A stretch of DNA of 5,753 nucleotides from Bacteroidales bacterium. Lineage in GTDB: Bacteria; Bacteroidota; Bacteroidia; Bacteroidales; Dysgonomonadaceae. Under the pieces are notes generated by a model that was not told where the DNA came from, ran no database searches, and was given only the letters and a program-made list of their open reading frames with translations. The number at the start of each line of letters is the position of its first letter. The stretch's first letter is position 1. Below are positions 1 to 4,637 of this stretch, in pieces. The DNA lies in NCBI GenBank assembly GCA_012799155.1, contig JAAZLV010000222.1, positions 1-5,753 on the forward strand, written 5' to 3'. The position numbers and the translations under genes are program-made.

Positions 1-1
1 G

Positions 2-2083
2 TGGGGAGCCGACATCGCCTTTGGCAGCAGTCAACGTTTTGGTATCCCCATGTTCTTCGGTGGACCCTCTGCTGCCTTTTTCGCGACCCGCGACGAGTAC
101 AAGCGTTCCATGCCAGGTCGCATCATCGGCATCTCGAAAGATGCTTATGGAAAAGAAGCACTGCGTATGGCACTGCAGACGCGCGAACAGCATATCAAAC
201 GGGAAAAGGCCACCTCCAACATCTGCACTGCGCAGGCATTGCTGGCTACTATGTCATCCTTCTATGCCGTATATCATGGACCAGAAGGGCTCAAAGGTAT
301 CGCCCGCCGCATCCACTCGCTAGCTTCACACGTCAGTGATGAGCTGCAAGCGATGGGATACCGGCAACTAAATGAAAGCTTCTTCGATACCCTCACCATA
401 GCCCTACCTGAAAGCATTTCCGTTGAGGATATCCGCAACCATGCCGAGATGCGCGAAATAAATCTCCGTTATCATTCAGATGGACGAATAGGCATCAGTC
501 TCGACGAGACTACCAACGACTATCGCGTGCATGAGCTGCTGGCTCTCTTTGCCATGGCTGCCGGAAGCTCCAAGGTATTCATGATTGATGATCTTCCCGA
601 AAAGAGCACCTTGCAGGAGGAGCAACTGAGGAAAAGCGATTTTCTGACACACCCCACCTTTCAACGTTACCACACCGAGACGGAGCTGATGCGTTACATC
701 AAGCGACTGGAACGGAAGGATATCTCACTGGCGCACTCCATGATCTCACTGGGATCCTGCACCATGAAGCTGAATGCCGCTTCGGAACTCCTGCCGCTGG
801 GACTGACGGGCTTCCAACGCATACACCCATTTGCACCGGAAGATCAGACGGAAGGTTACAAGGAGATGATTGCCGAGCTGGAGGAGATGTTGTCTGTGAT
901 TACCGGATTTGCTGCCACCAGCCTGCAACCCAACTCGGGTGCAGCAGGTGAATATGCGGGGCTGATCACCATTGCCGCATATCAGGAAAGCATTGGTGAG
1001 GGATCACGAAAGGTGGTGCTCATTCCTGCATCGGCCCATGGTACCAACCCTGCCAGCGCCGTACAGGCCGGTTACACACCTATGACGGTTGCCAGTGATG
1101 CCCGTGGCAACGTCGACATGGATGATTTGCGCAACAAGGTGGAGCAGTATCGGGATGAGCTGGCAGCTTTCATGATCACCTATCCCTCCACGCATGGCAT
1201 CTTTGAAACGGAGATACGTGAGATGTGCCGACTGATACACGAGGCTGGGGGACAGGTTTACATGGATGGGGCCAATATGAATGCCCAGGTAGGATTGACC
1301 AATCCCGGCACGATCGGTGCCGATGTCTGCCATCTCAATTTACACAAAACCTTTGCCATCCCCCACGGTGGTGGCGGTCCCGGTGTGGGGCCCATCTGCG
1401 TGGCGGAGCATCTGGTACCTTTCCTGCCCGGACATCCTGTTTCACTTGCGACAGATACGAATACCGTAGCAGCGGCCGCATACGGCAGCGCTGGAGTACT
1501 CCCTATAACCTACGGCTATATCCGCATGATGGGAGCCGATGGATTGCAGGAAGCAACTGAGGCTGCCATCCTTAACGCCAATTATGTGGCGGAGAAGTTG
1601 AACAAATCTTACGGAATCCTCTATCGGGGTGCCGACGGCAGGGTAGGTCATGAACTGATCCTGGATTGTCGTGGCCTTAAAGAGGTCTCGGGAATCACTG
1701 AAACCGATATTGCAAAGCGACTGATCGACTATGGCTATCATGCTCCGACACTCTCCTTCCCGGTACATGGTACCCTGATGGTAGAACCCACCGAAAGCGA
1801 GAGCCTGGCGGAGCTGGATCGTTTCGTGGCAGTGATGGATCAGATACACGAGGAGATCATCGAGGTGTCACGCGGAGCATTCAGCCACGAAGACAATGTG
1901 CTCATCAACGCACCACATCCCGAATATGAGGCTGTAGCGGACGAATGGAAACATGCTTATCCGCGCAGCAAGGCGCTGTATCCGTTGCCGTTTGTTGCAG
2001 AAAACAAGTTCTGGGTGAACGTTGCAAGGGTGGACAATGCCCATGGCGACAGGAATCTGGTCTCCTGTCTCTGTGAACTTTAA
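2..2083 (+). CDS. gcvP: Glycine dehydrogenase (decarboxylating), P-protein, 5'-truncated by window edge
   Basis: Cytoplasmic PLP enzyme of the glycine cleavage system: it decarboxylates glycine and passes the aminomethyl group to the lipoyl arm of the H-protein. The frame is open from base 2, and the residues before the first ATG (GADIAFGSSQRFG) are already typical GcvP, so the ATG at 50 is internal. Hallmarks in order: MPGRIIGISKD and MALQTREQH near the left end, EKATSNICTAQ, then in the C-terminal half SLGSCTMKLN, QPNSGAAGEYAG, SAHGTNPASA, DGANMNAQ, and the PLP site LNLHKTF with the Schiff-base lysine at codon 1346-1348, followed by a Gly-rich loop (PHGGGGPGVGP). The end (ARVDNAHGDRNLV) is the usual family terminus. 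There are 693 visible residues; one-chain GcvPs are about 950, so roughly 260 N-terminal residues are missing. No frameshift is seen. The next gene starts 43 bp downstream. Confidence 0.97.
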   Translation, partial: WGADIAFGSSQRFGIPMFFGGPSAAFFATRDEYKRSMPGRIIGISKDAYGKEALRMALQTREQHIKREKATSNICTAQALLATMSSFYAVYHGPEGLKGIARRIHSLASHVSDELQAMGYRQLNESFFDTLTIALPESISVEDIRNHAEMREINLRYHSDGRIGISLDETTNDYRVHELLALFAMAAGSSKVFMIDDLPEKSTLQEEQLRKSDFLTHPTFQRYHTETELMRYIKRLERKDISLAHSMISLGSCTMKLNAASELLPLGLTGFQRIHPFAPEDQTEGYKEMIAELEEMLSVITGFAATSLQPNSGAAGEYAGLITIAAYQESIGEGSRKVVLIPASAHGTNPASAVQAGYTPMTVASDARGNVDMDDLRNKVEQYRDELAAFMITYPSTHGIFETEIREMCRLIHEAGGQVYMDGANMNAQVGLTNPGTIGADVCHLNLHKTFAIPHGGGGPGVGPICVAEHLVPFLPGHPVSLATDTNTVAAAAYGSAGVLPITYGYIRMMGADGLQEATEAAILNANYVAEKLNKSYGILYRGADGRVGHELILDCRGLKEVSGITETDIAKRLIDYGYHAPTLSFPVHGTLMVEPTESESLAELDRFVAVMDQIHEEIIEVSRGAFSHEDNVLINAPHPEYEAVADEWKHAYPRSKALYPLPFVAENKFWVNVARVDNAHGDRNLVSCLCEL

Positions 2084-2126
2084 TATGACCCTGAGTGAAG
2101 AATCTTCAAACAAATCTGTTTATTGC

Positions 2127-2939
2127 ATGCGTGGAAAAATAATTCCTCTTCTACTGCTCTGCTTGATGCCACTGTTCTTTCTTACTTGCGGAAAAGAGGA
2201 TGTAAGTGAGAATGCAGCGCGCCTGCGGATCAAGCTGACCGATGCAGCAGCACCGGTGCTGAAGGAGATGTATATCAACATTGAGTCCATAGAGGTGCAG
2301 GCAACCGATAGTACCGGAGTGGAGGGTGATTGGGTCACACTCGAATACAACGGAGGGGAGTACAACCTGCTCAAGCTGATGAACGGTAAAACGGTGCAGC
2401 TCACCGATCAGTACTTCCCCGCAGGAGGGATGATCGACAAGATCAGGCTGAAATTGGGAAACAACAACAGGATGGTGACAGTCACCGACAAGCCCATCCC
2501 GCTTGAAAAATCACCCAATGTGATTGAGCACCTGATCATCGACAATGTAAATGCAGCTCTCCCTGCCAACGTCATTGTAAGCATTGTGATCGATATCAAC
2601 GCGGCACTCTCTGTCTATGAGTTGAATGGCAACTATTATCTTGATCCCCGTGCCAGGGCCTACCCTGAGACCTATGGAGGCTCACTCAGGGGATACGTGG
2701 CCCCTATAGAGGCATCACCGGTGGTGTTAATCACCCGTGAGGGGGACTCCCTCTTCTCCCTACCCGAGGGAAGTGACGGGATGTTCCTCTTCTCCGGCTT
2801 GGAGGAGGGAGCATGGAAGGTGCATCTGTTTGCCAATCCGGAGTCTGGGTACCGTGATACCATCTTCTTCTCCGACTCAATCCGGCAGGGCAGTGTTACA
2901 GATATCATCCCCAAACCCATACGTTTGCAGCTGCAATAG
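2127..2939 (+). CDS. DUF4382-like lipoprotein with C-terminal beta-sandwich-like module
   Basis: Predicted envelope lipoprotein of 270 aa with unknown function. The start at 2127 (MRGKIIP) is chosen because it puts a charged n-region directly before a hydrophobic segment (residues 5-20) ending at Cys21. The frame also opens at 2022 and 2085, but those starts add a polar stretch before the signal peptide and the 2022 start overlaps gcvP. The lipobox (FLTC) is loose, as is common in Bacteroidota. After the Cys comes GKED, which fits the X-K-(D/E)2 surface lipoprotein export signal. Residues about 32-178 fit the DUF4382 pattern: LRIKLTDA, INIESIEV, WVTLE, LLKLMNG, a PAGGMIDKIRLKL segment, and a closing YYLDPRARAY. 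Residues about 185-270 (GSLRGYVAP, DGMFLFSGLEEGAWKV) resemble a prealbumin/carboxypeptidase-regulatory-like module. There is no clear Shine-Dalgarno site. It may be cotranscribed with gcvP (43-bp gap), but no functional link is evident. Domain calls are from memory of the families. Confidence 0.85.
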   Translation: MRGKIIPLLLLCLMPLFFLTCGKEDVSENAARLRIKLTDAAAPVLKEMYINIESIEVQATDSTGVEGDWVTLEYNGGEYNLLKLMNGKTVQLTDQYFPAGGMIDKIRLKLGNNNRMVTVTDKPIPLEKSPNVIEHLIIDNVNAALPANVIVSIVIDINAALSVYELNGNYYLDPRARAYPETYGGSLRGYVAPIEASPVVLITREGDSLFSLPEGSDGMFLFSGLEEGAWKVHLFANPESGYRDTIFFSDSIRQGSVTDIIPKPIRLQLQ

Positions 2940-2991
2940 AGGATTTAATTTAATTTCACATCTGCAATCGTGCATGGATTCGCTTCTTTAT

Positions 2992-2999
2992 TATCTTTG
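2992..2999 (+). promoter_or_regulatory. Bacteroidota-type -7 promoter element (TAnnTTTG)
   Basis: TATCTTTG is an exact match to the TAnnTTTG -7 consensus used by the primary sigma factor of Bacteroidota. It lies in the 113-bp gap between the DUF4382 lipoprotein and the SPOR gene. A start of transcription a few bases downstream would give a leader of about 45 nt before the ATG at 3053. The -33 TTTG partner is not convincing in the expected region (about 2966-2973), so this rests on the -7 element and its position. The rest of the gap is AT-rich and shows no terminator hairpin. Confidence 0.6.
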
Positions 3000-3052
3000 C
3001 ATGAATGAACAGAGTTCTGAACAAATCAAAATTATCTAATTAGATCACACAG

Positions 3053-3565
3053 ATGAAAAAATTCCATTTTGCACTTATTTTAGCAACACTACTGGTTATC
3101 GGCACCTCCTGTAAACCGAAGCAGAGTGCATACAAGCAGGTATATGAGGCAGCCAAGGAGAGAGAGATGCAACAAACGGCTTCTCAGCCCACAACAGTGG
3201 TGAAGGATGCCAGTCCACTCCCTCCCGTTGAGGTCTCCGTGCGCAAGGAAAAGGTTGAACCGGTTTATCCTACCGACGCTTCAGGATTGAAGAAATACAG
3301 CGTGGTGATTGCCTCACTGAGTGTGAAACTGAATGCGGAATCGCTTAAGACACGCATGATGAACGAGGGTCATAATGTAATCCTGGCAGAGAACGAACAG
3401 GGGATGTATCGGGTCATCATTGCCAGTTATGACGAAAAGGATGCTGCTGCTGCAAAGCGTGAAGAGATATACAATAACTATTCCGCAAAAGGCAACACCG
3501 ATTACCTGAGAAAAACCTACGGGGTACCTTTTAACGATCTCTGGATTCTTGAAAGACAGTATTAA
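3053..3565 (+). CDS. SPOR-domain lipoprotein
   Basis: A 170-aa predicted lipoprotein. Residues 1-19 form a signal peptide (MKKFHFALILATLLVIGTS) with the lipidated Cys at 20, followed by KPKQ. Residues about 21-79 are a polar, Pro/Val/Lys-containing linker. Residues about 80-168 are a SPOR domain: it opens with KKYSVVIASLSVKLNAESL, continues with a GHNVILAENEQGMYRVIIASY strand pair, and includes an Ala/Lys-rich helix (DEKDAAAAKREEI). SPOR domains bind denuded septal peptidoglycan, so a role in the periplasm near division sites is plausible but inferred. The second-strand RVIIASY is the usual SPOR signature. The start is supported by the signal peptide; there is no Shine-Dalgarno site, only an A-rich context. 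A TAnnTTTG promoter lies upstream and a strong terminator downstream, so it may be monocistronic. Confidence 0.93.
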   Translation: MKKFHFALILATLLVIGTSCKPKQSAYKQVYEAAKEREMQQTASQPTTVVKDASPLPPVEVSVRKEKVEPVYPTDASGLKKYSVVIASLSVKLNAESLKTRMMNEGHNVILAENEQGMYRVIIASYDEKDAAAAKREEIYNNYSAKGNTDYLRKTYGVPFNDLWILERQY

Positions 3566-3585
3566 CCGTTGAACGGTATACGTTC
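3565..3585 (+). repeat. Two overlapping short inverted repeats just after the SPOR stop codon
   Basis: ACCGTTGAACGGT (3565-3577) is a 13-bp inverted repeat around one central base. It overlaps a second one, GAACG-GTATA-CGTTC (3571-3585). The two share GAACG and so cannot both form as RNA hairpins. No T-run follows, so they are not terminators. They could be an operator for the following gene or chance. Confidence 0.3.
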
Positions 3586-3620
3586 TATCACTCTCGCCGG
3601 GTGAGGTGAACAGAAAACTG

Positions 3621-3657
3621 AAAAGCTGCCCGTTGTCTGCAATGTGGCAGCTTTTTT
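3621..3657 (+). terminator. Strong rho-independent terminator
   Basis: AAAAGCTGCC (3621-3630) pairs perfectly with GGCAGCTTTT (3646-3655). The stem can continue inward through CGTTG (3631-3635) against CAATG (3640-3644), with one G-T wobble and a single bulged T at 3645, closing on a TCTG loop (3636-3639). A run of six T follows the GC part of the stem (3652-3657). It ends the SPOR transcript 56 bases after that gene's stop codon. Its T-run ends only 14 bases before the likely start codon of the next gene. Confidence 0.9.
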
Positions 3658-3671
3658 AGAATGTGATGACA

Positions 3672-4430
3672 ATGAAGATACGATTCTTGGGTACAGGCAC
3701 CTCTACCGGCATACCACAGATTGGCTGCAAATGCCCTGTCTGCCAGTCGGTTGACAAGCGTGACAGGAGACTGCGATGCTCGGTGGCTATCACAGAAGGT
3801 GAACACCAGATATTGATTGATTGTACGCCCGACTTCCGTCAGCAGGCACTCACTTTGCCCTTTCAGAAGATCGACGGTATCCTGTTTACCCATGAGCACT
3901 ACGACCATACCGGTGGCATCGACGATCTTCGTCCCTATTCACGGTTCGGAGCAGTGGATCTCTATATGGAGGAACGAATGGAGGATGCGGTGAAGAAGAG
4001 GCTTCCCTATTGCTTCGCCGAAAAGAAGTATGGCGGTATACCCAATATCCGCATTCAACGAATAGATTCGCGCCATTCATTTCTGATAGGTGAGAGGGAG
4101 GTAATCCCAATCAGGCTTCTCCACTACAAGCTTCCGATATTGGGATTCCGTATCGGCAACTTCGCCTACCTTACAGATGTGAAAAGTATTCCCAAAACGG
4201 AATTTGAAAAGCTACGGGAGCTGGACACACTGGTGATCAGTTCACTTCGCAAGACGGAACATATCTCGCATCTCACTCTTACAGAGTCGTTACAGATCAT
4301 TGATATAATTGGTCCGGCAAATGCATATCTTACACATTTCAGTCACGAGATGGGATTGCATGCCGACCTGATGGAAGAGCTACCCACCGGTGTATACCCT
4401 GCATACGACGGTTTGGAGATCAACCTCTGA
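3672..4430 (+). CDS. PhnP-like metallo-beta-lactamase-fold phosphodiesterase
   Basis: A 252-aa cytoplasmic metal-dependent hydrolase of the PhnP/COG1235 branch, whose E. coli member cleaves phosphoribosyl cyclic phosphate. The opening MKIRFLGTGTSTGIP is the usual family start, which is why 3672 is preferred over in-frame GTG 3663 and ATG 3666. Visible ligands: Cys19, Cys21 and Cys24 (GCKCPVC) for a structural zinc as in PhnP; the metal motif HEHYDH (His74, His76, Asp78, His79); His151 (LLHYK); Asp169 (YLTDVK); HISH (197-200); and THFSH (His222, His225). The end, VYPAYDGLEI, also matches the family. All key residues are present, so it should be active. No C-P lyase (phn) gene is adjacent, so the physiological substrate is open; a general cyclic phosphodiesterase role is equally possible. 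No SD site or TAnnTTTG promoter is visible, and a terminator sits just upstream. Confidence 0.92.
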   Translation: MKIRFLGTGTSTGIPQIGCKCPVCQSVDKRDRRLRCSVAITEGEHQILIDCTPDFRQQALTLPFQKIDGILFTHEHYDHTGGIDDLRPYSRFGAVDLYMEERMEDAVKKRLPYCFAEKKYGGIPNIRIQRIDSRHSFLIGEREVIPIRLLHYKLPILGFRIGNFAYLTDVKSIPKTEFEKLRELDTLVISSLRKTEHISHLTLTESLQIIDIIGPANAYLTHFSHEMGLHADLMEELPTGVYPAYDGLEINL

Positions 4431-4462
4431 GCTGTCACTTTTTATTTTTTTAACCAAAGGAA

Positions 4463-4475
4463 ACGCAGCGTTTGG
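4463..4475 (+). repeat. 13-bp inverted repeat AAACGCAGCGTTT
   Basis: AAACGC and GCGTTT are perfect complements around a single A; as RNA this would be a 5-bp stem with a CAG loop. It lies within flanking CCAAA (4454-4458) and TTTGG (4471-4475), which can also pair. No T-run follows; the T-rich tract (4439-4451) lies before it. Its role is unknown. Confidence 0.3.
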
Positions 4476-4504
4476 AGGTTGAAAGCGTCTTTTCATTAGA
4501 CTTG
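4471..4504 (+). promoter_or_regulatory. Candidate promoter for the aromatic-rich secreted protein gene
   Basis: TTTG at 4471-4474 and TAGACTTG at 4497-4504 resemble the Bacteroidota -33 and -7 elements (TTTG, TAnnTTTG), with one mismatch in the latter and a 22-bp gap, slightly longer than usual. Transcription starting near 4510 would give a leader of about 125-130 nt that contains the hairpin at 4565-4593. This is the best match I found in the 207-bp gap, but it is weak. Confidence 0.3.
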
Positions 4505-4515
4505 ACATGATGTCA
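4503..4515 (+). repeat. 13-bp palindrome TGACATGATGTCA, possible operator
   Basis: TGACAT and ATGTCA are perfect complements around one G. The palindrome overlaps the candidate -7 element and the expected transcription start. A further ATGACA at 4528-4533 can pair with TGTCAT (4511-4516), giving an alternative hairpin. The position suits a repressor site, but no regulator gene is visible and 13-bp repeats can occur by chance. Confidence 0.35.
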
Positions 4516-4564
4516 TTCGTGTAACTGATGACAATGCAACATAAAAAAAAGAAACTACCATTAA

Positions 4565-4593
4565 ACTATCTGGATTCTTTGGTGTCAGATAGT
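4565..4593 (+). repeat. 8-bp inverted repeat in leader (ACTATCTG / CAGATAGT)
   Basis: ACTATCTG (4565-4572) is the exact reverse complement of CAGATAGT (4586-4593), separated by 13 bases. Arm centres are 21 bp apart, two helical turns, as in operators bound by dimers. As RNA it would be an 8-bp stem with a 13-base loop, 44 bases before the start codon. No T-run follows, so it is not a terminator. Confidence 0.5.
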
Positions 4594-4626
4594 AAAGATA
4601 AAACAGATCTTACATATTTAATAAAC

Positions 4627-4632
4627 GGGGAG
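4627..4632 (+). promoter_or_regulatory. Shine-Dalgarno-like site GGGGAG
   Basis: GGGGAG ends 5 bases before the ATG at 4638 and fixes that start. It stands out because the other complete genes in this window have no comparable site, and Bacteroidota use SD pairing little. It may reflect high translation of this gene. Confidence 0.55.
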
Positions 4633-4637
4633 AAACT

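Noticed and set aside
2..2083. Unusual features in gcvP
   Set aside because: All expected motifs and the terminus are present in one intact frame; this is an ordinary housekeeping gene cut only by the window edge.
2022..2126. Earlier starts (2022, 2085) for the DUF4382 lipoprotein
   Set aside because: They place a polar extension before the signal peptide, and 2022 overlaps conserved gcvP codons. The 2127 start gives a normal lipoprotein signal peptide.
2925..2936. Perfect 12-bp palindrome TTGCAGCTGCAA at the end of the DUF4382 gene
   Set aside because: It encodes the final Leu-Gln-Leu-Gln, has no loop or T-run, and is best explained by coding repetition.
2737..3039. Plus-strand open frame of 100 codons spanning the end of the DUF4382 gene and the gap
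   Set aside because: It is a shifted frame over a conserved domain, contains the SPOR promoter element, and shows no family resemblance.
3588..3908. Minus-strand open frame of 106 codons across the terminator and the MBL start
   Set aside because: It runs antisense through conserved MBL codons and the terminator hairpin, with no recognisable protein features.
4439..4451. T-rich tract after the MBL gene as a terminator
   Set aside because: No stable GC stem lies directly before it; the only nearby pairings are short or distant, so an intrinsic terminator is not supported.
4502..4507. TTGACA, a textbook sigma-70 -35 box
   Set aside because: Bacteroidota primary sigma factors do not use this box, and no TATAAT-like sequence lies about 17 bp downstream. 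It is part of the palindrome 4503-4515.
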